Source of the DNA: Streptomyces aureus
Lineage (GTDB): Bacteria > Actinomycetota > Actinomycetes > Streptomycetales > Streptomycetaceae
Direction of reading: 5' to 3'
DNA length: 34,885 nt
NCBI RefSeq assembly: GCF_001418135.1
Contig: NZ_LIPQ01000006.1
Span: 1-34,885 of the forward strand
The position numbers and the translations under genes were made by a program. Positions 7,338-14,613 of the stretch are shown here, piece after piece (positions within the stretch are counted from its first letter, which is position 1; each line of letters begins with the position of its first letter). A model generated the notes under the pieces. That model was not told the origin of the DNA. It did not search any database and saw only the letters and a program-made list of their open reading frames with translations.

Positions 7338-7382
7338 CACCGCGTGATTCGGCGGCTGACCCATCTCTGCAGGAGGCATGTT

Positions 7383-7676
7383 GTGACGCTGTTCCCGATG
7401 CACCCCGGCCCGGCGGGCTCCGTCCGCCTGCACAGGACGGAGGCCGACGCCGTGGACACGGCCGGACCGCGGGTCTGTGACGACATGACCGTCGAGGTGG
7501 CACTGTCCGTCATGGTCGGCGCCCGTACCGGGCACCTTCTCGTCTGCGACCACGACGGCGTGCGCACCGGGCTGGTCACCGAGGCTCAACTCGCCGCCGT
7601 CCGCGACAGCCCCGCCTACACGGACCGGCTCCAGCTGCGCGACATCCCCGGTGTCCCCGCCCTCGTCCGTGCCTGA
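7383..7676 (+). CDS. Small CBS-domain-like protein in the cold-shock cluster, 97 aa
   Basis: The middle (VCDDMTVEVALSVMVGARTGHLLVCDHDGVRTGLVTEAQLAAV) reads like one CBS repeat: a helix, then HLLVCD, then G-x-V-T. A functional CBS module normally needs two repeats, so this would have to dimerise or act as a partner. The GTG at 7383 was chosen because AGGAGG at 7371-7376 sits 6 bases upstream; a GTG at 7344 is in frame but has no ribosome site. It lies 45 bases after the helicase stop and is probably co-transcribed. CBS assignment is by pattern only, and no adenine-nucleotide-binding residue is certain. Confidence 0.7.
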   Translation: MTLFPMHPGPAGSVRLHRTEADAVDTAGPRVCDDMTVEVALSVMVGARTGHLLVCDHDGVRTGLVTEAQLAAVRDSPAYTDRLQLRDIPGVPALVRA

Positions 7677-7724
7677 ACCGCCTCTCCACGCCGGAACCAT
7701 CCCTTCCTCTCCCTGTGAGGCATC

Positions 7725-8036
7725 GTGCGCTGTGTCATCGCCCGCTTCCCCTTCGAGCTCACCAAGAGCGGCGTCCTGGACTCCATGAAGGGCGTCAAGC
7801 CCGAGGAGGTCGTCGGGGAGTCCGTGATCATCGGTCGCCGCACCTACCCCGTCAAGCAGGTCGGCCAAGTCATCACCCGCCAGGACCGGCGCGATTTCAG
7901 CGCCGACGAGGTCTTCCGGGCCATGACCAAGCTGGGCTTCACCTGCCGCGGCCTTCCGCAGGCCGCCGCGCCCACCCGCGCCGCCGACCCGTTCCAGCAC
8001 GCCTCCGCGATGCTCGGCACCCCGACGGCATCATGA
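7725..8036 (+). CDS. Conserved cold-shock partner protein (copy 1), 103 aa
   Basis: I do not recognise a named domain. The first ~77 residues, beginning MRCVIARFPFELTK, are about 85% identical to the protein at 19503 that follows csp2, including SMKGVKPE, the Tyr-Pro-Val-Lys-Gln-Val-Gly segment, TRQDRRDFS and RAMTKLGFTC. The C-terminal tails differ completely (here Ala/Pro/Thr-rich). One conserved Cys lies near each end of the core (C3 and the GFTC cysteine). Its basic, compact core and its repeated link with csp suggest an RNA-related or ribosome-related role, which is inference. The start is GTG with a weak GAGG 4 bases upstream. It is the last gene of the cluster before a strong terminator. 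Confidence 0.8.
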   Translation: MRCVIARFPFELTKSGVLDSMKGVKPEEVVGESVIIGRRTYPVKQVGQVITRQDRRDFSADEVFRAMTKLGFTCRGLPQAAAPTRAADPFQHASAMLGTPTAS

Positions 8037-8080
8037 CCGTGGCCCGCTGAAGAGCGTGAGCTGACACCCGAATACCGCAG

Positions 8081-8110
8081 AGGGCCCGACCGGAATGCCG
8101 GTCGGGCCCT
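8081..8110 (+). terminator. Terminator of the csp-helicase cluster
   Basis: AGGGCCCGACCGG (8081-8093) and CCGGTCGGGCCCT (8098-8110) form a perfect 13-bp stem with an AATG loop. Confidence 0.85.
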
Positions 8111-8177
8111 CCGTGGTACCGGCGGGTTGCCCCACGCGGCGCGAGGCCGGCGACCCGACCCCGCCACCGACCGGGTC

Positions 8178-8231
8178 GGCAGGTGGTGTAGTAGTTCCTT
8201 CGGGCCCTGGTGCCGTACGGCACCAGGGCCC
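8178..8231 (+). promoter_or_regulatory. Conserved leader: 24-nt box plus perfect hairpin (copy 2)
   Basis: The 24-base box (8178-8201) is identical to 975-998. It runs into GGGCCCTGGTGCC (8202-8214), loop GTAC, and GGCACCAGGGCCC (8219-8231). The stem is the same as in copy 1 apart from one outer pair and the loop. Sequence upstream of the box is unrelated between the two loci, so the box and hairpin are the conserved unit. Confidence 0.7.
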
Positions 8232-8258
8232 TCGACACGTTCCACGAAAGAGGTGCCA

Positions 8259-8597
8259 ATGACAGCAGATGACTCCTACGACCGTCTCGACGACGACGAC
8301 TACCCCGCCTACACCATGGGCCGGGCAGCGGAGATGCTCGGCACCAGCCAGAGCTTCCTGCGCGCGATCGGCGAAGCCCGCCTCATCAACCCGCTGCGCT
8401 CCGAGGGCGGCCACCGCCGCTACTCCCGCTACCAGCTGCGCATCGCCGCCCGCGCCCGTGAACTCGTCGACCAGGGCACGCCCATCGAGGCCGCCTGCCG
8501 CATCATCATTCTCGAGGACCAGCTCGAAGAGGCGCAGCGCATCAACGCCGAATACCGCCGCGCCGCCGACGCGGCGCATCCGCCTTCCGCGGACTGA
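8259..8597 (+). CDS. MerR-type helix-turn-helix regulator (copy 2), 112 aa
   Basis: A close paralogue of the protein at 1058, of equal length and about 90% identical. It has the same acidic N-terminus, the HTH and wing (YTMGRAAEMLGTS, SEGGHRRYSRYQL) and a C-terminal helix (LEDQLEEAQRINAEYRRAA). Differences concentrate in the extreme C-terminus and at a few surface positions, such as INPL for ITPL. The ATG at 8259 has GAAAGAGG at 8245-8252. It follows the cold-shock cluster, but a strong terminator and its own conserved leader lie between, so it is probably a separate unit. Confidence 0.87.
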   Translation: MTADDSYDRLDDDDYPAYTMGRAAEMLGTSQSFLRAIGEARLINPLRSEGGHRRYSRYQLRIAARARELVDQGTPIEAACRIIILEDQLEEAQRINAEYRRAADAAHPPSAD

Positions 8598-8617
8598 GAC
8601 GGCGCACGCCCGCCGGA

Positions 8618-8638
8618 CACCGGCGGGCGGCAGGCACG
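8618..8638 (+). terminator. Terminator after MerR-type gene copy 2
   Basis: GCCCGCCGG (8618-8626) and CCGGCGGGC (8630-8638) pair perfectly around a 3-base loop, 20 bases after the stop codon. Confidence 0.75.
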
Positions 8639-8729
8639 CGCGGTGGCGTTTCCGCCGACCCGGGACGGAGCGGGCAACACGCCGCCGGGCTTTACGGAGC
8701 CCCAGGTCGGCGAGCTGCGGGAGCGGCCG

Positions 8730-10571
8730 CTACGGGGTCACGATCGGAAACGCGGGGTCGGGCTTCGAGCGGTACGAGAAGAGCCTGGCCAGGAGGGACG
8801 GGTCGCCCTCGGTGCCGATGCCGAGTTCCTCGGTGGTCCTTCCGGCGAGCAGGCCGAGGAGTTGGGCCTTGGCGAGGGTGAGGGTGAGCCCGGCGGGGGT
8901 GCGGGGCGTGCCGGTGATCGCCCGGTGGGTGAGGGCGCCGTTCTTCAGGGTGAGCCGGTGCCGGATGCCCGCTCCCGCGGGTCCCTCGGTCACGACCAGG
9001 TCGATGACGAGCTCGTCGTCCCAGGCGCGTGGGCCGTCGATCGTGATGGCGATCGAGTCGATCAGCATGGGGACGGTGAGCGCCATCGCCATCTCGGGGT
9101 TGGTCACGTCGACCATGTCCCCGGTCACGCCCTCCCGCAGCTCCTGGGCGCCGCGCAGGTAGAAGTTGCGCCAGGTGGCGTTCTCGGCGCCGAAGCCGAG
9201 CGTCTCGTACACGCCGGCGAGGGTCTCCTTCGCCTCCCGGTCCTCCGGGTCGGCGAAGACCAGGTGGTTCAGGAGGGTCGCGGCGAACCGCAGGTCGCCG
9301 TCCTCGGCGTACGTCCGGGCCTTGGCGAGGGCGGCGGACGGGCCGCCGGCCAGTTCGACGTAGCGGGTGCCGAGTTCGGCCGGCGGGTGCTCCCACAAGT
9401 GGGCCGGGTTGCCGTCGTACCATCCGAGGTAGCGCTGGTAGACCGCCTTGGTGTTGTGGTTGAGGGAGCCGTAGTAGCCGCGCGCGTGCCAGGACTTGGC
9501 CAGGGCGGGCGGCAGCTCGATCCGCTCGGCGATCTCGACGCCCGTGTACCCCTCGTTGAGCAGACGGAGGGTCTGGTCGTGCATGTACGCGTACAGGTCC
9601 CGCTGGCCGGACAGGAATTCCACGACGTTGTCGTGCCCCCAGGTGGGCCAGTGGTGGGAGGCGAAGGCCACGTCGTACCGCCCGTGGAAGTACTCGATCG
9701 CCTCGTCCAGGTAGTGCGCCCAGATCCGGGCGTCACGGACGACGGCGCCGCGCAGGGTGAGCACGTTGTGCATGTTGTGCGTGGCGTTCTCGGCGAGGCA
9801 GAGGGCGCGGTGGTCGGGGAAGAGGAAGTTCATCTCGGCCGGTGCCTCGGTGCCCGGTGTGAGCTGGAAGACGATCCGCACCCCGTCGACCGTCTCCTCC
9901 TGGCCCGTCCCGGAGATGTCCACGGTCGGCGGGACGAGGCTGATGGTGCCGGTGGACGTGCCGGCGCCGAGGCCCACGCCGATCTGCCCGTCCGGGGCCT
10001 TGGGGAGGCCGACGCCGTACATGAAGGCGGCCCGGCGGGTCATGGCGGTGCCCGCGTACACGTTCTCGCTGACCGCGTGCTCCAGGAATCCGGCGGGTGC
10101 GAGGACCGGCACGTTCTCCTCGGTGCCGTGCGGGAGGACACCGCGGACACCGCCGAAGTGGTCGCCGTGCGAGTGGGTGTAGATCACTCCGGTGACGGGC
10201 CGGTCACCGCGGTGCTCCTTGTAGAGCGCGAGGGCGGCGGCGGCCGTCTCGGTGGAGATCAGCGGGTCGATGACGATCACGCCGCGCTCGCCCTCGACGA
10301 GCGTCATGTTGGAGATGTCCAGGCCACGGACCTGGTAGATGCCCTCGGTCACCTCGTAAAGGCCCTGCCGGACGCAGAGTTGGGCCTGTCGCCACAGACT
10401 GGGGTGCGCGGTGTCCGGGCAGTCCCCGTCGAGGAAGGCGTACGCGTCGTTGTCCCAGATCACCCGGCCGTCGTCGCTCTTCACCATGCCTGGGACGAGG
10501 GAGCCGACGTACCCGCGGTCGGCGTTGTCGAAGTCGGTCGTGTCCTCGAAGGAGGGCAGGGTGTCCGTCAT
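8730..10571 (-). CDS. SdsA-type alkyl/aryl sulfatase (metallo-beta-lactamase fold), 613 aa
   Basis: A zinc-dependent sulfatase that hydrolyses primary alkyl sulfates such as SDS to alcohol and sulfate (class III sulfatases, SdsA1/Pisa1 family). The MBL motif THSHGDH (about 132-138), the glutamates in APAEMNF and LAENATH, and the histidines in ASHHWPTWG match the binuclear zinc site of SdsA1. A helical dimerisation region follows, and the C-terminal ~130 residues (ALTVPMLIDSIAITIDG onward) form the SCP2-like hydrophobic-substrate domain. No signal peptide is evident, unlike the secreted Pseudomonas enzyme. The start at 10571 (MTDTLPSFED) is preferred over an upstream GTG because the extra 25 residues resemble no family member. 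It is divergent from the sigma factor gene. Confidence 0.92.
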   Translation of the reverse strand: MTDTLPSFEDTTDFDNADRGYVGSLVPGMVKSDDGRVIWDNDAYAFLDGDCPDTAHPSLWRQAQLCVRQGLYEVTEGIYQVRGLDISNMTLVEGERGVIVIDPLISTETAAAALALYKEHRGDRPVTGVIYTHSHGDHFGGVRGVLPHGTEENVPVLAPAGFLEHAVSENVYAGTAMTRRAAFMYGVGLPKAPDGQIGVGLGAGTSTGTISLVPPTVDISGTGQEETVDGVRIVFQLTPGTEAPAEMNFLFPDHRALCLAENATHNMHNVLTLRGAVVRDARIWAHYLDEAIEYFHGRYDVAFASHHWPTWGHDNVVEFLSGQRDLYAYMHDQTLRLLNEGYTGVEIAERIELPPALAKSWHARGYYGSLNHNTKAVYQRYLGWYDGNPAHLWEHPPAELGTRYVELAGGPSAALAKARTYAEDGDLRFAATLLNHLVFADPEDREAKETLAGVYETLGFGAENATWRNFYLRGAQELREGVTGDMVDVTNPEMAMALTVPMLIDSIAITIDGPRAWDDELVIDLVVTEGPAGAGIRHRLTLKNGALTHRAITGTPRTPAGLTLTLAKAQLLGLLAGRTTEELGIGTEGDPSLLARLFSYRSKPDPAFPIVTP

Positions 10572-10728
10572 GGTCCCGGTGCTCCGTTCCGCGCACTCGT
10601 CCAGTCTGTCGACCCATCTGACCATCGGCCGCGAACCCTCGCACATCGGACGGAGGTCGTAGGTCGGGGCGGCCGTACGAGGTCCGGGGAGAGCGCCGCC
10701 CCACCTGCCGTTCCGCCCCCGCGGCGCC

Positions 10729-10734
10729 TAGGAT
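10729..10734 (+). promoter_or_regulatory. -10 element of a leaderless sigma-factor promoter
   Basis: TAGGAT at 10729-10734 is followed by 7 bases and the ATG at 10742, so transcription likely begins at the start codon. No -35 is obvious. Confidence 0.45.
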
Positions 10735-10741
10735 CGCGGGC

Positions 10742-11686
10742 ATGGCGCTGATCATGAGTGACGTGGACCGGTTCGAGGCTGCCAGGCCCCGGCTGGAGGC
10801 CATCGCCTACCGGCTGCTCGGCTCGGCGAGCGAGGCGGAGGACGCCGTGCAGGAGACGTTTCTGCGGTGGCACGCGGCGGACCGGGAGCGGATCGAGACG
10901 CCCGAGGCGTGGCTGACCAAGGTGCTCACCAATCTCTGCCTCAACCAGCTCACCTCCGCACGGGTCCGGCGGGAGACCTATGTCGGACAGTGGCTGCCGG
11001 AGCCGGTGCTCGCCGGGGACCGGATGCTCGGGCCGGCCGACACCGCCGAGCAGCGCGAGTCGGTCTCCCTCGCGATGCTCACCCTGATGGAGCGGCTGTC
11101 GCCCAACGAGCGTGCGGTGTACGTGCTGCGCGAGGCCTTCGGGTACGCGCACCGCGAGATCGCGGAGATCCTCGACCTCACCGAGTCGAACTGCCAGCAG
11201 ATCCACCGGCGCGCGAAGCAGCACCTCGCCACCGACCGGGCCCGTACCGAGGTCGACGCGGTCGCCGCGCGGAAGGTCGTCGAGGAGTTCCTCGCCGCGG
11301 CGCTCAGCGGCGACACCGAGCCGCTGGTCCGGCTGCTCACCCACGACGCGGTCGGCGTGGCCGACGGTGGCGCCAAGGTGCCGGCCCGCAGGACCCCGGT
11401 CGTCGGCGCGCTCGGCATCGCGCGCTACCTGCGGGGGCTGTTCCGGCCGAGCGCCGCCAAGCGGACCATCGCCGGCGGCGACCCCGAGCTCCACGCCGCC
11501 GTCGTCAACGGCTGTCCCGCCGTGCTGGTCTCGATCGGCGAGCGGATCGCCGGGGTCATCTGCCTGGAAGCGACGCCGGACGGCGTCGTCGCGGTCCATC
11601 TCCAGGTCAACCCCGACAAGTTGGAGCGCATCGCCCGTCAGTGGGCGGCCTGCGGCCCCCATCGTCCGCTCAGGGCGCTGTGGTGA
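10742..11686 (+). CDS. sigJ: ECF41-family RNA polymerase sigma factor (SigJ type), 314 aa
   Basis: An extracytoplasmic-function sigma factor with region 2 (about 10-75), region 4 (about 108-165) and a fused SnoaL-like C-terminal domain (about 175-300). It carries the ECF41 signatures: WLPEP between regions 2 and 4 (84-88), a DGG-K motif reading DGGAK (208-212), and NPDKL near the C-terminus (290-294). In ECF41 proteins the C-terminal extension, not an anti-sigma factor, controls activity. The ATG at 10742 has a -10 7 bases upstream (leaderless). The next gene is a flavin oxidoreductase, a typical ECF41 neighbour and likely target. Confidence 0.93.
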   Translation: MALIMSDVDRFEAARPRLEAIAYRLLGSASEAEDAVQETFLRWHAADRERIETPEAWLTKVLTNLCLNQLTSARVRRETYVGQWLPEPVLAGDRMLGPADTAEQRESVSLAMLTLMERLSPNERAVYVLREAFGYAHREIAEILDLTESNCQQIHRRAKQHLATDRARTEVDAVAARKVVEEFLAAALSGDTEPLVRLLTHDAVGVADGGAKVPARRTPVVGALGIARYLRGLFRPSAAKRTIAGGDPELHAAVVNGCPAVLVSIGERIAGVICLEATPDGVVAVHLQVNPDKLERIARQWAACGPHRPLRALW

Positions 11687-11691
11687 CCCAC

Positions 11692-11697
11692 GTCACA
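11692..11697 (+). promoter_or_regulatory. Possible ECF41 -35 element before the oxidoreductase
   Basis: GTCACA matches the -35 core known for ECF41/SigJ promoters. A good CGTC -10 is not found at 16 bases (the sequence reads GATCGC), so this is a weaker candidate than the site at 14090. Confidence 0.3.
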
Positions 11698-11775
11698 TTG
11701 GATTCCTGTCAGGGATCGCGTGGCTGTCCGGTTCAGGAGGTGAGTCCAACCGGACAGGGAGCCAGGGAGCCAGCC

Positions 11776-12969
11776 ATGAAGCACCGCATCGTTGTCCTCG
11801 GAGCCGGATACGCCGGAGCGATCGCCGCCGGTCGCCTCGCCAAGCGGCTGCACCGCGACGACGTCGAGATCACCCTCGTCAACGGCGAGTCCGAGTTCGT
11901 CGAGCGGGTCCGTCTGCACCAGCTCGCCAGCGGACAGGATCTGCCGAGCCGCCCGCTGCGCGACGTGTTCGCGGGAACGGGCGTGGAGCTCCGGTCGGCG
12001 TGGGTCACCGCCGTCGACGCGGACCGCAGGACCGTGGAACTCAACGGCGAGCACGGCGCCGAGACCCTCGGCTACGACACCCTCGTGTACGCCCTGGGGA
12101 GCACCGCCGGCGCCCTCGGCGTCCCCGGTGTCGCCGAGCACGCCCACGGCGTCGCCGGGAAGGGCGACGCGCTGCGGCTGCGGGCGCGCCTCGGCGAGCT
12201 GGGGCCGGGCGGGACCGTGCTGATCGTCGGCGGCGGCCTCACCGGCATCGAGGCGGCCACCGAGATCGCCGAGGCCCGCCCGGACCTGAAGGTCGCCCTC
12301 GCCGCCCGCGGCGGTGTCGGCGACTGGCTCAGCGACAAGGCCCGGCACCACCTGCGGACCGTCTTCGACCGGCTCGGCATCACGGTCCACGAGGGCGCCG
12401 ACATCGCCCGCGTCGAGGCGCACAGCGTCGTCACCGGTGAAGGGCGGGAGATCCCGGCCGAGTTGACCGTGTGGACCGCGGGTTTCGCCGTGCACCCGAT
12501 CGCCGCCGCCACGACCCTGGAGGTGTCCGACACCGGACGGATCGTCGTCGACGCCACCATGCGCTCGGTCTCCCACCCCGACGTGTACGCCGTCGGTGAC
12601 GCCGCACTCGCCGAAGGACCGGGGGGCAGGCCGCTGCGGATGTCCTGCGCCACGGCGAGCCCGATGGCCTGGCAGGCCGCCGACTCCCTCGCCGCGCGTC
12701 TGACCGGCCGCAAGGTTCCCGAGAACACGATCGGCTACGCCGCGCAGTGCATCAGCCTCGGACGCCGTGACGCCATCTTCCAGAAGGTGACCCACGAGGA
12801 CGAGGTCACGTCGAAGGTCGTCACGGGCCGGGCCGGCGCCCGCATCAAGGAGTTCATCTGCGCGGGCGCGGCCTGGAGCATCTCCCACCCGACGATGATG
12901 ATGCCGAGCCGCCGTCGCCGCCTCACGGCGACCGCCCAGCCGGCCGCGCCCCGCCTCGCCACCCGGTGA
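11776..12969 (+). CDS. NAD(P)/FAD-dependent oxidoreductase, NDH-2-like, 397 aa
   Basis: A two-dinucleotide-binding-domain flavoprotein. The FAD motif GAGYAG is at residues 9-14, the NAD(P)H-binding GGGLTGIE at 152-159, and the second FAD contact YAVGDAA at 271-277. The order and size match type II NADH dehydrogenases. The C-terminus ends in an Arg-rich and Ala/Pro tail with no clear membrane helix. Substrate and acceptor are not determined. The start has GGGAG at 11765-11769. It lies 90 bases after the ECF41 sigma gene, in the same direction, a recurring pairing in actinomycetes. The stop codon falls within the first of two tandem hairpins. Confidence 0.88.
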   Translation: MKHRIVVLGAGYAGAIAAGRLAKRLHRDDVEITLVNGESEFVERVRLHQLASGQDLPSRPLRDVFAGTGVELRSAWVTAVDADRRTVELNGEHGAETLGYDTLVYALGSTAGALGVPGVAEHAHGVAGKGDALRLRARLGELGPGGTVLIVGGGLTGIEAATEIAEARPDLKVALAARGGVGDWLSDKARHHLRTVFDRLGITVHEGADIARVEAHSVVTGEGREIPAELTVWTAGFAVHPIAAATTLEVSDTGRIVVDATMRSVSHPDVYAVGDAALAEGPGGRPLRMSCATASPMAWQAADSLAARLTGRKVPENTIGYAAQCISLGRRDAIFQKVTHEDEVTSKVVTGRAGARIKEFICAGAAWSISHPTMMMPSRRRRLTATAQPAAPRLATR

Positions 12970-13031
12970 GGCGGCGGGCGACACGGCCCGCCGCGCCCCG
13001 CCTCGCCACCCGGGGAGGCGGCGGGCGACAC
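12944..13031. terminator. Tandemly duplicated hairpin between convergent genes
   Basis: A 41-base segment (12944-12984) is repeated at 12991-13031 with one mismatch. Each copy folds as CCGCCTC, a loop of about 10 bases, then GAGGCGG. The mismatch converts the TGA stop of the oxidoreductase gene in copy 1 to GGA in copy 2. It probably acts as a double, bidirectional terminator for the oxidoreductase and the convergent sigma gene. Confidence 0.7.
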
Positions 13032-13075
13032 CCGCTCGCTCGTCCGCCGGGGGGACGGGGCCGCGCCCACCCGCC

Positions 13076-14008
13076 TCATTCCGTCCAGGGCTGGAGCTTC
13101 TCCGGGTTGCGGACCGCCCAGATGTGCGTGATCCGGTCGTCCGCGAGGGCGAACGCCGCCACCGTCACGGTCGTGCCGCCGCGCCGGGCCACCAGACCGG
13201 GGCGGCCGTTGACCGAGCGGACCTGGAGCGTCATGCCGGGCGCCATGTCGCCGATCGCGACGATGTAGCGGGCGATCTCCGCGGCACCGGTGATCGGGCG
13301 GAGCGCCGCGCCGACCAGGCCGCCGCCGTCGACGACCACCGTGGCGTCGGGATTGAGCAGGCCGACGAGGGCCGCTATGTCCTGGGCCTCCCACGCCTGC
13401 TTGAAGTCCTTGATGACACGCGCCTGCAGGCCGGTCGGCAGCTCCGGCGCCCGGGCGGCCCGGACACGCCGCCGGGCCGACGAGGCCAGCTGCCGGCATG
13501 CCGCGGGGGTGCGGCCGACGATCGTGGCCAGTTCGGTGAAGGGGTACCGGAAGACGTCGTGCAGGATGAACGCGACCCGCTCGGCCGGGGTCATGGATTC
13601 GAGGACGACGAGGAAGGCCATGTCGACCGACTCGTCGAGGGCGATCCGGTCGGCGGGGTCGGTCCCGCCGTCGCCCGGCGGGCCGTTCAGCCACTCCGTC
13701 GTCCCGGGCAGCGGCTCCGGGATCCATTCGCCCACGTAGCGCTCGCGCCGCGCCCGCGCCGAGCCGAGGACGTCCAGGCAGATACGGCCGACCACCGTCG
13801 TCAGCCAGGCACCGGGCGCCTCGACGGCCTCCTGCTGCGGGCCGGACATCGCGTACCAGCGGGCGAAGGCCTCCTGAACGGCGTCCTCCGCCTCGGCCAG
13901 GGAGCCGAGCAGCCGGTAGGCGACATTGATCAACTGCCGGTACTCGCCCTCGGGCCGGGCGGCCGTGGGCGCGAGCCCGCGTTCTGGTTCCGTACGGCTG
14001 CCGTTCAT
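13076..14008 (-). CDS. sigJ: ECF41-family RNA polymerase sigma factor (SigJ type), second paralogue, 310 aa
   Basis: It has the same architecture as the protein at 10742: region 2 (about 20-85), linker motif WIPEP (95-99), region 4 (about 130-185), and a SnoaL-like domain with VVDGGG (225-230) and NPEKL (301-305). Overall identity to the other sigma factor is modest, so they are distinct members and not a recent duplication. The start at 14008 follows a GAAGGGGGA ribosome site. An upstream GTG would add 20 residues unlike the family. It is divergent from a small membrane protein whose promoter region holds an ECF41-type site. Confidence 0.9.
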   Translation of the reverse strand: MNGSRTEPERGLAPTAARPEGEYRQLINVAYRLLGSLAEAEDAVQEAFARWYAMSGPQQEAVEAPGAWLTTVVGRICLDVLGSARARRERYVGEWIPEPLPGTTEWLNGPPGDGGTDPADRIALDESVDMAFLVVLESMTPAERVAFILHDVFRYPFTELATIVGRTPAACRQLASSARRRVRAARAPELPTGLQARVIKDFKQAWEAQDIAALVGLLNPDATVVVDGGGLVGAALRPITGAAEIARYIVAIGDMAPGMTLQVRSVNGRPGLVARRGGTTVTVAAFALADDRITHIWAVRNPEKLQPWTE

Positions 14009-14089
14009 GGTGGTGGTGTCCCCCTTCGTTCGACCCGCGCTCGCCACGATCGGTGAGACGCGCATCACTCCGTAACCCGGTACAGCACC

Positions 14090-14114
14090 TCACATTCTCG
14101 CGGGCTGCGTCGTC
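14090..14114 (+). promoter_or_regulatory. Candidate ECF41/SigJ-dependent promoter
   Basis: TCACA (14090-14094), preceded by C, is followed by exactly 16 bases and CGTCGG (-10 CGTC at 14111-14114). This fits the published SigJ/ECF41 pattern GTCACA-N16-CGTC with one change. It points to the small membrane protein gene and lies next to the divergent ECF41 gene. Confidence 0.65.
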
Positions 14115-14157
14115 GGACTGCCGAGAGAGCGACCGGCAGCGGAAGGACGGGATCATC

Positions 14158-14613
14158 ATGGTCACGCGGACGACAGCGGAGACGGCGTCGATGACGACGG
14201 CGGGCACGGCATCGGCGGTGGCGGGGCGGCGCGGCGGCCGGTTCGCGGGGTTCGTGCGCGTCTCGATCGGCCTGCAGACGGCGAGCATCTTCTTCCAGGC
14301 CGTCACGGCCGGTACGGCGCTGACCTCACAGGTCGGATCGACCATGCACGACCTCGGGTCCAAGGGCACGTACGCGATGTCGATGCTGTACCTGCTCGCC
14401 GCGGTCCTGGCGTGGCGGCCGGGCGGCGGCGCGGCCCGGCCGGCCCTCTACGCGACCGGTTTCCTGCTCCTCGGGACCCTTCAGGTGGTGTTGGGCGTCA
14501 ACCATGTGATGGGCGTTCATGTACCGCTGGGTGTGCTGATGTTCGGCCTCAGCCTGCTCGATCTGGGGCGGGTCGCGCTCCAGCGGACGCGTCCGACGGC
14601 GGAGGCCGCCTAG
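14158..14613 (+). CDS. Small four-helix membrane protein (DUF6220-like), 151 aa
   Basis: After a polar ~30-residue N-terminus there are about four hydrophobic helices. They run from RVSIGLQTASIFFQAVTAG through SMLYLLAAVLAW and YATGFLLLGTLQVVLGV to VPLGVLMFGLSLLDLG. The AVTAG, HDLGS and HVPLGVLMFG elements resemble DUF6220 proteins, which I assign by pattern only. The ATG at 14158 has GGAAGGA at 14141-14147. A CTCACA-N16-CGTC promoter upstream and the divergent ECF41 gene suggest it is a target of that sigma factor. Its TAG stop overlaps the stop of the convergent TetR gene. Confidence 0.75.
   Translation: MVTRTTAETASMTTAGTASAVAGRRGGRFAGFVRVSIGLQTASIFFQAVTAGTALTSQVGSTMHDLGSKGTYAMSMLYLLAAVLAWRPGGGAARPALYATGFLLLGTLQVVLGVNHVMGVHVPLGVLMFGLSLLDLGRVALQRTRPTAEAA

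Noticed and set aside
8643..10751. Very long open frame on the plus strand opposite the sulfatase gene
   Set aside because: It is a high-GC shadow of the sulfatase gene: composition follows the third-codon bias of the other strand and no protein family is recognisable.
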